DNA of 64,000 bases, from NCBI GenBank assembly GCA_043777815.1, contig JAYWHH010000002.1, positions 1-64,000 on the forward strand. Direction: 5' to 3'. Shown in pieces: positions 37,175 through 46,109 of this stretch (positions within the stretch are counted from its first letter, which is position 1; every line of letters begins with the position of its first letter). The DNA comes from JAXMDS01 sp043777815 (GTDB lineage: Bacteria; Pseudomonadota; Alphaproteobacteria; Rickettsiales; Rickettsiaceae). The position numbers were made by a program, and so were the translations under genes. Below the pieces are notes generated by a model. The model was not told the origin of the DNA, made no database searches, and saw only the letters and a program-made list of their open reading frames with translations.

Positions 37175-40100
37175 ATGGATTTTCTAAGATGTTTCATATT
37201 AATCGTGATGCTTATTTCATTTAGTGGCTGTGATGGTTTTGATATGTGTGGCAATCACTGCTTAATTGCATCAGATGATTTTGGTCATCCTCAACAATTA
37301 ATGCTTGCTAAAGCGGAAGATGTAGATCAAGTACTAGGGTTTAACAAACCTAAAAATACAGGACTAGAGGCTAATAGAAGATTTGTAGTCATGAAAATCA
37401 ATCATTATCCTTTTGTTTCACCATTTTTTGGACAAGATCAAGAAAATAAAGATGTTCCACTTAGTTCAAGTAAAGTATTTCCTTTTTGTAGTTCGAACAA
37501 TCTTGAAGATTTTATTGAAATCGATGAACCAAAATTTAAAATTGGTGAAAAAACTCCAAATAATATTCCATGTACATTGCGCGAAGGTAGAGGCTTATAC
37601 TTAATTGCCGTTAACAAGCTTGAGGATAATAAGTTAGATGATGATGTTACAACTATACTGTGGAGGTTAACCGATGGCGTTGAAAAACCGCCAAGACCAA
37701 GAAAAACTAATGTGATTCATTTAGGTATGATGTCTGTTTGGAAGAATTATTGGACATTGAAAAAGGAAAAAGAAGCAATGGAATACTCAAAAAAAGACGT
37801 AAAAGATATGGATTATTATGAAAAGCAAGAAGCAATAGAAAAATATATTATTGATAAGGAAATACATTTCAAAAGTTATAGCGCTGAAAGTTCAGTAGAT
37901 AAGAGGATGTCTGAGATTGTTGTTTATGATACTGAAAAAGATGTAATAGTAAATAAAGATATGCTTGAAGAAAATAAAAAAATTTCTCCAAAACAACTTT
38001 ACTTACAAATAATTACCGAGAGTTATGAATCTAATACCGGAGGATACAATGTTCATTTTGTTTCAGGGGTTAAAGATGCACAAACGGCAGGTTTTTCAAT
38101 AGTTGATGGACTGATTGGTCCCTGTAGAATAATAGCAAAAGAAATTTATAGCAACCTTGCTGATAGCAAATTACTTAAATTTTTTACCAATGCAATGTTG
38201 GTTATATATCTGATTTCTGTTGCTACAAAAATTGGCTTAGGAATGTCTGATGAGCCTATACATGTTGTGCTATTAGATTCTGCCAAATTAATTATAGTGA
38301 CACTACTAGTTACTTCACCAGAATCTTGGGATTTTTTTAATGGATATTTGTTTGAATTTATTGACAGTTTTATAAATGAACTTCAGTTTAGACTTGAAGA
38401 TAAAATTGGTGACCCTTTTGGATTTTTGATAAATTTTATTTCTAAAAAAGAATTTAGTATGCGACTTTTTGCTATTTTATCGTTTAACCCTATAACTTGG
38501 GTATATATTGTAGGCATAATGGCTATGTTCATTTTTATATTTATCGAAATATGTCTAGGCTATGTGATATATGCAGTTGCCAAGATAAGTTTTTGGCTAA
38601 TTGTCGCCATAGGTCCCATTTTTTTATCATTTTTGCTATTTGAAAAAACGCGTCAATTGAGCTTAACATGGCTAAAATCTTTAATGTTTTATGCTATACA
38701 AGGCTTAATTATATATATAATTCTTATTATTTCAAGTCTCCTTGTGGAAACTACGACTAAGAAATATATGAGCTTTGATGTTGTGCCTACTTCTATTAAT
38801 ATATTAGGCAAAAAAATTACCTATCCCAGAACCTCAGTTTTAGTGGATGAAACTGACATTATTAATACTTTAGCACCAACATCTTTCAAGATTGGAGAAA
38901 AGACTTGTGAGCCATATGAGTGTAGAGCTAACAGATATGCAACTATGCTTAATTTAGATCCAAAAGATTCTTTAGATGCAGAAATTATCAGTAGCATGGG
39001 CAATGGACAATTTGTATTCTTTAGTTTTTTAATTGAATTAGGTTTAGTTTGTTTTTTATTGCACTACGCATTAAAATGGGTCGAAGCTGAATTATCTTCA
39101 ATATTAAGTTTTCAAGGAGGAGGGCTTAGTGGGCAAAGTTTTATTAATGGAGAAAAGGGAGGCTTTTTTAGCATTAGTAGCGGGCAATCGATTGGTAACT
39201 TTGCGCGTAATTTAATGGGCTGGACTGCACAAGGCGTAATAATGCCTGCAAAACTTGCATTAAAAGGTCTTCAATTTGGAATAATACAAGGTGAAAAATC
39301 TGACAATGGATTTGTGAAAAATTTCAGTATAACGCTTGGATATTTGACTACTAGACCACTTATAGCTACATTAGATATAATTCAGTCAACTTCTAATGCG
39401 ATAATTGAAAATATTGATGATGGAAAAAAAGGAAAAAAAGAAAACATAAAGATTTTAGAAGATATTCTATCTGATATGGGGTCAAATATTTATAAACGTT
39501 CTGGTTTAAAGAAAGTAGTAGAAAATTCACAAAATGCCTATTCACGCTTCCGTGAATCTAAGAGTGAAAAAAAATTATTAGCAATTGAACGCTCAATTGG
39601 GATTCAGGGCAAGTTAAGCGCTATGGATCGCATTGCCTTGAGAGAAAAACATGGTGAGGAAAGTATAAAAAACTTAGAGTCTAAGATATTGTCTGATCTA
39701 CAAGTCAAGGAAATATTGAATAAGAGAATGACAGATATAGGCGAAAGCAGTATTGCTTTTGTAATTAATTCCAAAGGAAGCAAAGGTTCATACGGCAATC
39801 TCAATGGAGATTTCAATGAATCTAAATCTAGCAATATAGATTATGCTATAAAAAATTTATTGAAGCTAAAAAGTGAAGATCCGAATGAAAACCTTTTAGA
39901 TAAATATCTAAAGTTTTCTGATGCTCATCAGGGTACTTTAAATAGTTTGGCTGATAAATTAACTAAACTAAGAGAAAGTATTGAAAATTCTGCTGGATTA
40001 AGCACGGAATCTAGACAAAAGTTTATAACTGGCATGTCTAATTTAACTGAAAAAGAATTTGAAGCATTTACTAAGCTTAATATGAAAAGACATGCGATGA

Positions 40101-40657
40101 ATGAAGATCAGGTCAATACAAAGTATCAAAGTTTAGTTGATACAAAGGTTTTAGTTAATGCAGATAGGGTCGCAAAGGTTGGACTAACGACAGAAGATAA
40201 GATGAGATGGAATAACTACGGAATCGATAATTTTAATGAATATAAATCTGGAAAAGCAAACACAAATAAAATCATAACCGAATTAAGGGAAGATATGTTT
40301 GCAACCTTTGAAAAAGATGATCGAGGTATAGTTCCTAGTGTAAAATATGGAGATTTAAGGGCTGTTCATGTGCAGGCTATGAAACAAATTGATGATGTAA
40401 TCGAAAAAAACCCAGAGCTTAGCTCTTCAGACTTACTTGGAAACCAAGAATATAAAGACAACATTAATGTTTTAAGGGATATAAATAAAGAAATCTTCGA
40501 GAAAAGCTCTTCTAATAATTTACAAAACATAGATATAGATATTACAAGTCAAAATAGTAATTCTAGTTCTAGAAATTATGGTTTAGCAAATGTATTTGAA
40601 TCTAAAAAAGTTAAAATTCAGTTGTCTCAAGCTATACATTCTAGACTAAGTTATTAA
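37175..40657 (+). CDS. virB6: Type IV secretion VirB6/TrbL-family lipoprotein
   Basis: Large inner-membrane channel component of the rickettsial vir homolog (rvh) system. The start at ATG 37175 (TTG 37160 is an alternative) gives a signal peptide with a lipobox ending SFSGC, followed by DMCGNHCLIASDDFGHP, which matches the N-terminus of rickettsial VirB6 paralogs. About six helices lie around residues 345-640, including the conserved KISFWLIVAIGPIFLSFLLF. The remaining 500 residues are polar and helical, as in the long C-termini of other Rickettsiales VirB6 proteins. No virB3, virB4 or sister virB6 genes flank it. Its 3' part has seeded the repeats downstream. Confidence 0.92.
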   Translation: MDFLRCFILIVMLISFSGCDGFDMCGNHCLIASDDFGHPQQLMLAKAEDVDQVLGFNKPKNTGLEANRRFVVMKINHYPFVSPFFGQDQENKDVPLSSSKVFPFCSSNNLEDFIEIDEPKFKIGEKTPNNIPCTLREGRGLYLIAVNKLEDNKLDDDVTTILWRLTDGVEKPPRPRKTNVIHLGMMSVWKNYWTLKKEKEAMEYSKKDVKDMDYYEKQEAIEKYIIDKEIHFKSYSAESSVDKRMSEIVVYDTEKDVIVNKDMLEENKKISPKQLYLQIITESYESNTGGYNVHFVSGVKDAQTAGFSIVDGLIGPCRIIAKEIYSNLADSKLLKFFTNAMLVIYLISVATKIGLGMSDEPIHVVLLDSAKLIIVTLLVTSPESWDFFNGYLFEFIDSFINELQFRLEDKIGDPFGFLINFISKKEFSMRLFAILSFNPITWVYIVGIMAMFIFIFIEICLGYVIYAVAKISFWLIVAIGPIFLSFLLFEKTRQLSLTWLKSLMFYAIQGLIIYIILIISSLLVETTTKKYMSFDVVPTSINILGKKITYPRTSVLVDETDIINTLAPTSFKIGEKTCEPYECRANRYATMLNLDPKDSLDAEIISSMGNGQFVFFSFLIELGLVCFLLHYALKWVEAELSSILSFQGGGLSGQSFINGEKGGFFSISSGQSIGNFARNLMGWTAQGVIMPAKLALKGLQFGIIQGEKSDNGFVKNFSITLGYLTTRPLIATLDIIQSTSNAIIENIDDGKKGKKENIKILEDILSDMGSNIYKRSGLKKVVENSQNAYSRFRESKSEKKLLAIERSIGIQGKLSAMDRIALREKHGEESIKNLESKILSDLQVKEILNKRMTDIGESSIAFVINSKGSKGSYGNLNGDFNESKSSNIDYAIKNLLKLKSEDPNENLLDKYLKFSDAHQGTLNSLADKLTKLRESIENSAGLSTESRQKFITGMSNLTEKEFEAFTKLNMKRHAMNEDQVNTKYQSLVDTKVLVNADRVAKVGLTTEDKMRWNNYGIDNFNEYKSGKANTNKIITELREDMFATFEKDDRGIVPSVKYGDLRAVHVQAMKQIDDVIEKNPELSSSDLLGNQEYKDNINVLRDINKEIFEKSSSNNLQNIDIDITSQNSNSSSRNYGLANVFESKKVKIQLSQAIHSRLSY

Positions 40658-40691
40658 GCTAATAGTTTGTAAAATATAGACATGCACTATA

Positions 40692-40895
40692 GATCAGGAT
40701 AGCCAGATAATAGTTTAGATATATTTATAGACCAGGCTAGCTAGATAATAGTTTAGATATATTTATAGGCCAGGGGCTAATTAGATAATAGTTTACAAAA
40801 CATAGATATATTTATATACCAGGCTAGTTAGATAATAGTTTAGATATATTTATATACCAGGCTAGTTAGATAATAGTTTACAAAACATAAATATA
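40692..40895. repeat. About 40-base tandem array, virB6-derived
   Basis: Five units of AGATAATAGTTT(AGAT or ACAAAACATAGAT)ATATTTATA with CCAGGCTAGTT, at 40705, 40743, 40783, 40830 and 40870. The variant with TTTACAAAACATAGATATA closely matches virB6 codons at 40519-40537, which suggests the array grew from the gene's 3' region. Confidence 0.88.
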
Positions 40896-40904
40896 TTTAG
40901 GATA

Positions 40905-41020
40905 ATATTGGTTTCCTAAAAATGCATTCAATCCTAATGTGGCAAAAAAAGATATACACTGAAGATATTGGTTTCCTAAAAATGCATTTAATCCTAATGT
41001 GGCAAAAAAAGATATACATT
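40905..41020. repeat. 60-base direct repeat, two copies
   Basis: ATATTGGTTTCCTAAAAATG... is repeated at exactly 60 bases (40905-40960 and 40965-41020), differing at two positions. Source unknown. Confidence 0.93.
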
Positions 41021-41204
41021 CTGGATTGATTTAGTCAGTTTTTTAGGTGCCCCAGACTGCTTTAGTCAGTTCTCAGGCGTTTTGTAAAACAAAGTTTATT
41101 TATACAAAATTTATACAAATTTGAATAATAGATTATATAAAGAAACAATCAATCTTATTTACACAGAATTTTTTTGGATAAAGTGTTGAATTTATCTTTT
41201 ATAA

Positions 41205-41462
41205 GCGACAAAAAACATAGTTAACCTTGAAAAAGTGCTGCGCGTTATATAAAAAATTTGACATTGAAGTACTACAAAGCACATTTATGAGCCACAAAAA
41301 ACATAATTAACCTTGAAAAGGTGCTGCGCGTCACATAAAAAATTTGATATTGAAGTATTGCAAAACACATTTATGATCCACAAAAAACATAGTTAACCTT
41401 GAAAAGGTGCTGCGCGTTACATAAAAAATTTGATATTGAAGTACTACAAAACACAATTTCTC
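41205..41462. repeat. 86-base tandem repeat, three copies
   Basis: Units begin at 41205, 41291 and 41377, exactly 86 bases apart. Each holds (C/G)ACAAAAAACATA(G/A)TTAACC, a small hairpin ACCTTGAAAAGGT, then GCTGCGCG and TTTGA(C/T)ATTGAAGTA. Divergence is a few percent. No ORF runs through it. No source gene within the window was recognised. Confidence 0.95.
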
Positions 41463-41760
41463 TTGAGTAAAGTTCTAAGAAGGGCTTTTTTTAATTAGCA
41501 TCTTGTGAATTACAGCGAAAAAAGTGTAACTTAGTATGCTGCACAGGATAAATCGCACAGCATACATCACAAAAGATACGATGTAAAAAGTACAGCTTAG
41601 TATGCCGAAAAAAACGTATCACAAAAAATCACTCAAAACAAAGTTTTTCTTGGGGCCGATTCAAAAGGTACAGCGCCAAGAATCAAAGTTGAGCTTACGT
41701 TATAATTTTATAAATTATTTATTTAAACTTTCGACTAAGAGTTAAAAAATTAATTAATTT
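41463..41760. other. Non-coding remainder of the virB6 spacer
   Basis: AT-rich, with a degenerate repeat around AGTGTAACTTAGTATGC and AGTACAGCTTAGTATGC (41528 and 41589). No gene or RNA was recognised. Confidence 0.55.
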
Positions 41761-42267
41761 TTATTTATCTGATTCATTTTCGATTCTACGTGGCAAAACT
41801 TCATTTTGATTATTAGAATGTTTATTTGCCTGTAGTTCTTTTTTCATTTGCCATATTTTATATCCAAGACCAGCAATAATAGCAAGGAAAATTAAAGCAG
41901 ATGTTGGGATATTGGGCAAGCTGTTTTGAAATCCACTTAAACCATTTGTATAAAATTTCAATACTTTAGTGTTTCCAATTAAATTTTCTTCTACTTTATA
42001 GTAACCGGCACCATTAAATAAACTAAAAATAAAACTTATTCCCATTCCTAAAACTCCAAATATTAAACCAAAGAACACGCCTATCATACCTAAAACTATT
42101 CCTAAAATTGTTAATGATAAAATGCCAAGTGGAGGCAGTGCGATTAGTATGAACAAGCCCATACACATCCATGCACATTTAGATTTATACCATTTTTTAC
42201 ATTTGCACTCCATTTTACACTGATTTAATTGTACAGACTCACATGTTTGATTATTTTCTTCTTTCAT
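41761..42267 (-). CDS. Cysteine-rich small membrane protein, unknown
   Basis: 168 residues. The N-terminal 35 residues have seven cysteines, six of them in the first 31 (CESVQLNQCKMECKCKKWYKSKC). Two long hydrophobic segments (about 33-88) contain a Gly/Leu/Ile-rich run, and a third segment lies at about 123-140. A polar tail follows. The cysteine spacing is not that of a known zinc ribbon I can name. It is isolated between two long non-coding regions on the minus strand. I do not recognise the family. Confidence 0.6.
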   Translation of the reverse strand: MKEENNQTCESVQLNQCKMECKCKKWYKSKCAWMCMGLFILIALPPLGILSLTILGIVLGMIGVFFGLIFGVLGMGISFIFSLFNGAGYYKVEENLIGNTKVLKFYTNGLSGFQNSLPNIPTSALIFLAIIAGLGYKIWQMKKELQANKHSNNQNEVLPRRIENESDK

Positions 42268-42623
42268 TGTTAGTTATTGTTAAGTTATGTATTTATTTTA
42301 TCATATTTAAACAATTTTTGAAATCCTAAGCATTAGGAGTTACGAATTTGAAAAAATTTGAGGCAAGGTTTGCACAATATATAAGAAGTTATATAACATA
42401 TGCGCTACATAAAATGCATCAAAAGCTTAATTGATAACATAAACTGAAATTTTAAAAAAAAATTAAATATTAATAAATTTTATTAAAAACATGTTATTTG
42501 ATAAAGTCAAAGATATTGTTTTATGAAATATGTTCATTACTAAGTAGTGTAAAAAACTAAGTAATATGAAAGTATTCTTGCGCTATATATACTCTTTTCA
42601 AATTTTAATTTTTAAGCTTTAAT
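42268..42623. other. Non-coding spacer upstream of the rpsA echo
   Basis: About 350 AT-rich bases. No ORF, tRNA or structured RNA was recognised. Confidence 0.55.
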
Positions 42624-42718
42624 TTTTAAAAGATTCCAAACTTCCAAATACTGTTAACAAAATAACTGATTAAGCCTGATCAAGTGCGGAAGAATTAATT
42701 AGATCTCCAACAAAATAA
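42624..42718. repeat. Echo of the rpsA 3' end
   Basis: About 87 bases (TTTTAAAAGATTCCAAACTT...) repeat 42721-42807 at an offset of 97 bases with several substitutions. The copied part covers the last 14 codons and stop of rpsA plus about 46 bases beyond it. Confidence 0.95.
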
Positions 42719-42766
42719 TCTTTAAAAGATTTCCAAACTTCCAAATATTGTTAATAAAATAACTGA

Positions 42767-44602
42767 TTAAGCCTGATCAGGTGCAGAAGAATTAATTAGA
42801 TCTCCAAAATTATTAGACCTATTCTCAGTTTGCATTATATTTTTCTCATATTCTGCTATAGATGCAATTATTCTATTTTCTTGTCTTTCAACAGCCAGCA
42901 CCACACACTTCACCATATCATTTCTACCGAATCTATCAAATCTTCTCTCGGAAGAAACGGAAGCAATCTCAGATCTAGGAATTATGACACTAATCTCATC
43001 CTGAGTTTTAGCCATTAAATAATCATCTCTTCTTCCTAAAATCATAACAGAAATAACTTCATTGAGTTGATATTTAGCATAAGCTTCTTTATAAGGATCA
43101 TCTGTTAACTGTTTAACGCCCAAGCTAACTTTTTGCTTGTCCGCGTCTATGTTAAGAATAATACATTCAACTACGTCACCTCTGGAAAAACGAGATAGCT
43201 GCTCCGCGCCATCCTTGCTCCAACTAAAATCATGTACATGTACTAAGCCTTCAATATTTAAAGGCTGATTATTTTTATCGGTTAAAGAAAGGAAAGTGCC
43301 ATATTCTTTAATACTTTCTATTCTAAGAGATAGCTTATCTCCTGCCGCATGTTGTTCTGCAAAAGAAGTCCATGGATTTGGAGTTAATTGCTTGACACTA
43401 ACAATAATTTTTTGATTAGCTTTATCAATTTCAGATATAATTACCTCCACATCTTGGCCTATGAAATAGTATTTTTTAGGACTTACAGGTTTAGACCAAA
43501 CAATTTCATTACTTGGTAATATGCCCTCAATAGGTCCACCCAAACTTAAAAAAGCACATGTGTCATTAGGTGCAATACTAGTAATTTTGCCAATTATTTT
43601 TGATCCTACTGCATACTGTTGCTCTATTTGATCCCATGGATTTGGTTGATTTGCCTTAATGCTTAAATGAATACGTAAACTTTCTGTATCTATATCTTTA
43701 ATTATCAACTCATACTCATCACCAACAGATAGTTTTTCTGATGGATGATGGACTCTATCCCATGAAATATCAGTTACGTGAACTAAGCCGTCTAAGTGAT
43801 ATGTTTTAGTTTCTTCGCTCTCTTCGTCTTTTAAATCAACTGCAATTCTTACAAATACACCATACCAAAGAATGTTTTTTATAACTCCTTTAACTTTAGA
43901 TCCTACTACTAAATGTTTTATAGCTTTAGCTTTATCTAATTTAGAGAATTCTTCTAAAATTACTCTACGAGAAACTATAATATTTTTTCTTAGTTTATCT
44001 ATATTAGTAATTCTTAAAATTTTAAAATCAAAAGTTTTACCTATATAGTCATTAGGATTTTTTGGCACTGATCCTAAATCCAATTGACCACCTGGTAAAA
44101 AAGTTTCTACACAATTTTTTAATCTAACTACATATCCAGCTTTAGTAGGTGATACAATTTCACCAGATATAGTTCTGCCACTTTCATATATTTTTTCTAA
44201 TTCATCATAAGCTTCTTTTTTAAGAGCTTCAGTTTTACTTAGAATTGGCCTGCCTCCTCTTCCTTCTAACTTAACTATAAAAACTTCTATTTCATCTCCT
44301 ACTTGTGGAATGCCTTTATTTACTGTTGTTTCGACAGATTCAAGTGAATCTAATGAAACTGGCAAACTTTCAATTGTAGATGATTTGAATTCATCTATAT
44401 TAATTTTACCTTCTGATTTTGCTCCTATATCTACAATGATATAATCACCTTTTACACCCGTTACTACTCCAGTAGTCTTTGTACCACTTTTTAGTTCTAA
44501 ACTACCGCTAGAGTATTGTTTTTGGTCTATCTCAGATATATTCTCTTTGGGTATCTGTGATAAGAAACTGAAATGGGCGCGTTTTTTTTGTGGGTTTGAC
44601 AT
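42767..44602 (-). CDS. rpsA: 30S ribosomal protein S1
   Basis: mRNA-binding S1 protein built of six S1 (OB-fold) domains. The 611 residues include GVVTGVKGDYIIVDIGAKSEG (domain 1) and KGVIKNILWYGVFVRIAVD (domain 3). IGKITSIAPNDTCAFLSLGG and LRIESIKEYGTFLSLTDKN belong to later domains, with recurring DGLVHVTDISW-like turns. Domain order and length match alphaproteobacterial S1. It is a single minus-strand gene. Its end has been duplicated. Confidence 0.96.
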   Translation of the reverse strand: MSNPQKKRAHFSFLSQIPKENISEIDQKQYSSGSLELKSGTKTTGVVTGVKGDYIIVDIGAKSEGKINIDEFKSSTIESLPVSLDSLESVETTVNKGIPQVGDEIEVFIVKLEGRGGRPILSKTEALKKEAYDELEKIYESGRTISGEIVSPTKAGYVVRLKNCVETFLPGGQLDLGSVPKNPNDYIGKTFDFKILRITNIDKLRKNIIVSRRVILEEFSKLDKAKAIKHLVVGSKVKGVIKNILWYGVFVRIAVDLKDEESEETKTYHLDGLVHVTDISWDRVHHPSEKLSVGDEYELIIKDIDTESLRIHLSIKANQPNPWDQIEQQYAVGSKIIGKITSIAPNDTCAFLSLGGPIEGILPSNEIVWSKPVSPKKYYFIGQDVEVIISEIDKANQKIIVSVKQLTPNPWTSFAEQHAAGDKLSLRIESIKEYGTFLSLTDKNNQPLNIEGLVHVHDFSWSKDGAEQLSRFSRGDVVECIILNIDADKQKVSLGVKQLTDDPYKEAYAKYQLNEVISVMILGRRDDYLMAKTQDEISVIIPRSEIASVSSERRFDRFGRNDMVKCVVLAVERQENRIIASIAEYEKNIMQTENRSNNFGDLINSSAPDQA

Positions 44603-45051
44603 ATTAATTTGTTAAAAATGCATTGTTTACAACAATTAGCCTATCTAAAAACTCTTAAACGATCTAGAAGAATAGAGCACTAAAAATCGCTAGTATATCT
44701 ACAAAATATTATGTATACTTGCAGAAGTTTAAGAAGACTAACTCATCAAAACATTATATAAAATTTTCCAATAAAAAAATAATTTTTCTGCATTTTGAGC
44801 GCTTTAAATATGAAGTATTAGTCTCATTTTTGTTGGAAATATACATAAATGCGAATTCAAAATTCTGACATATATTTAAAGAAATTAGAACTACTTAAAA
44901 AAATGTTAATTTATTAGTTTGAAATATTTTTGCACATGATGCCTCAAATAAAAAAGTTTTATTATTAAAAAATAAGGCCTAATAGAAAAATAAAATGGCT
45001 ACGATGCATAATCTAATATGATATAATCCATAAATTGCTCATATATTTATT
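44603..45051. other. Non-coding spacer between rpsA and secE
   Basis: 449 AT-rich bases between divergent genes. Apart from the secE promoter near 45019 I see no gene, repeat or RNA. Confidence 0.6.
45019..45027 (+). promoter_or_regulatory. Extended -10 promoter of secE
   Basis: TGATATAAT: TG at 45019-45020, one base, TATAAT at 45022-45027, 25 bases before the secE ATG. Confidence 0.6.
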
Positions 45052-45249
45052 ATGCTTAAGCTTCGAGTCTTTTTTAAAGAAGTTTTTTATGAGGCTAAAA
45101 ATATTACTTGGCCCACTAACATTCAAGTACTACAGTTTGGCTTGGTAGTTATTATTACAGTTCTATTAATGTCTATATTTTCTGGCATGATAGATTTTTT
45201 TGTAGAAAAAATAGTATTCTTTTTATTGAAGTTAAATCTTCCAATATAA
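45052..45249 (+). CDS. secE: Preprotein translocase subunit SecE
   Basis: Small single-span SecE that stabilises SecY. The 65 residues carry the amphipathic FFKEVFYEAKNITWPT motif followed by one transmembrane helix (about 25-50). The length is typical of alphaproteobacteria. nusG follows after 221 bases, longer than in most genomes, with a strong hairpin between. Confidence 0.95.
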   Translation: MLKLRVFFKEVFYEAKNITWPTNIQVLQFGLVVIITVLLMSIFSGMIDFFVEKIVFFLLKLNLPI

Positions 45250-45356
45250 ATTTGAAACTAATCTTTTCTTATTTATCAAAAGATTTTTTATTGGTAAAAC
45301 ATATTGTTTCTTAATTCATCAAACAATCATTCTGATGTGACTAGAGTTAACAACAA

Positions 45357-45397
45357 AAAACGAACATTTCGCTGAGCAGAGATGAGAAATTCGTTTT
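45357..45397 (+). terminator. Hairpin between secE and nusG
   Basis: AAAACGAA(ca)TTTC at 45357-45370 pairs with GAAATTCGTTTT at 45386-45397. This makes 12 base pairs with a two-base bulge and a 15-base loop. No T-run follows, so it may attenuate, protect an end or be processed rather than terminate. Confidence 0.5.
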
Positions 45398-45470
45398 GAA
45401 TATATTCTAGTTAGGTTTTATCAATTTTAGAAGATTATAATTATCATATATTTAGAATGTTTATGTGGAT

Positions 45471-46082
45471 ATGGAATCTAATGAAAACAAGATCTTAGAA
45501 GATATAAATGAATCTGGCAAACCTGTAGTACAAAATAAATCTAATAATAAAAAATGGTACGTTATACAGGTTGCTTCGAATTCTGAAAAAATTATTAAAT
45601 CGCAAATTTTACAAAAAGCTGAAGAGGAAAATTTAGAGCATCAGCTTGAAGAGATATTTATTCCCAGTTATCCTAGTACTGTGATGATGCGTGGTAAAAA
45701 ACAAAATATCGAAAAAAGAATTATGCCTGGGTATATTTTTATAAAAATGAATTTAAATGTATCTACTATTGGGTTAATAAAATCCATAAAAAAAGTTTCA
45801 AAATTTTTAGGTGGTGGAGTTCCAGCTAGTGTGACTAACGATAAAATTGAACAAATAAAACAAGAGGTAGAAAACATTGCAACCCAAACTGCTATTACGC
45901 CATTTAACGTAGGTGAAGCTGTGGAAATTATTTCTGGTCCATTTAATCGTTTCAATGGAAATATAAAAACAATTTATCCAGAAAAAAATAGATTAGAAAT
46001 AGCAATACATGTCTTTGGGCGTGAAAATGTTATAGAAATTGATAATGACTCCGTAAGAAAAGTTAATTCAGAAGGGGCTTAA
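45471..46082 (+). CDS. nusG: Transcription termination/antitermination factor NusG
   Basis: NusG joins RNA polymerase to ribosome and Rho. The ATG at 45471 gives 203 residues, and a GTG two codons upstream is possible. A polar N-terminus of about 25 residues precedes the NGN domain (KKWYVIQVASNSEKIIKSQI). The linker is followed by the KOW domain, FNVGEAVEIISGPFNRFNGN. In most bacteria rplK follows; here lepA starts 27 bases downstream. Confidence 0.95.
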   Translation: MESNENKILEDINESGKPVVQNKSNNKKWYVIQVASNSEKIIKSQILQKAEEENLEHQLEEIFIPSYPSTVMMRGKKQNIEKRIMPGYIFIKMNLNVSTIGLIKSIKKVSKFLGGGVPASVTNDKIEQIKQEVENIATQTAITPFNVGEAVEIISGPFNRFNGNIKTIYPEKNRLEIAIHVFGRENVIEIDNDSVRKVNSEGA

Positions 46083-46109
46083 GACTAAAATTTTAATAAA
46101 AAAAATAGC

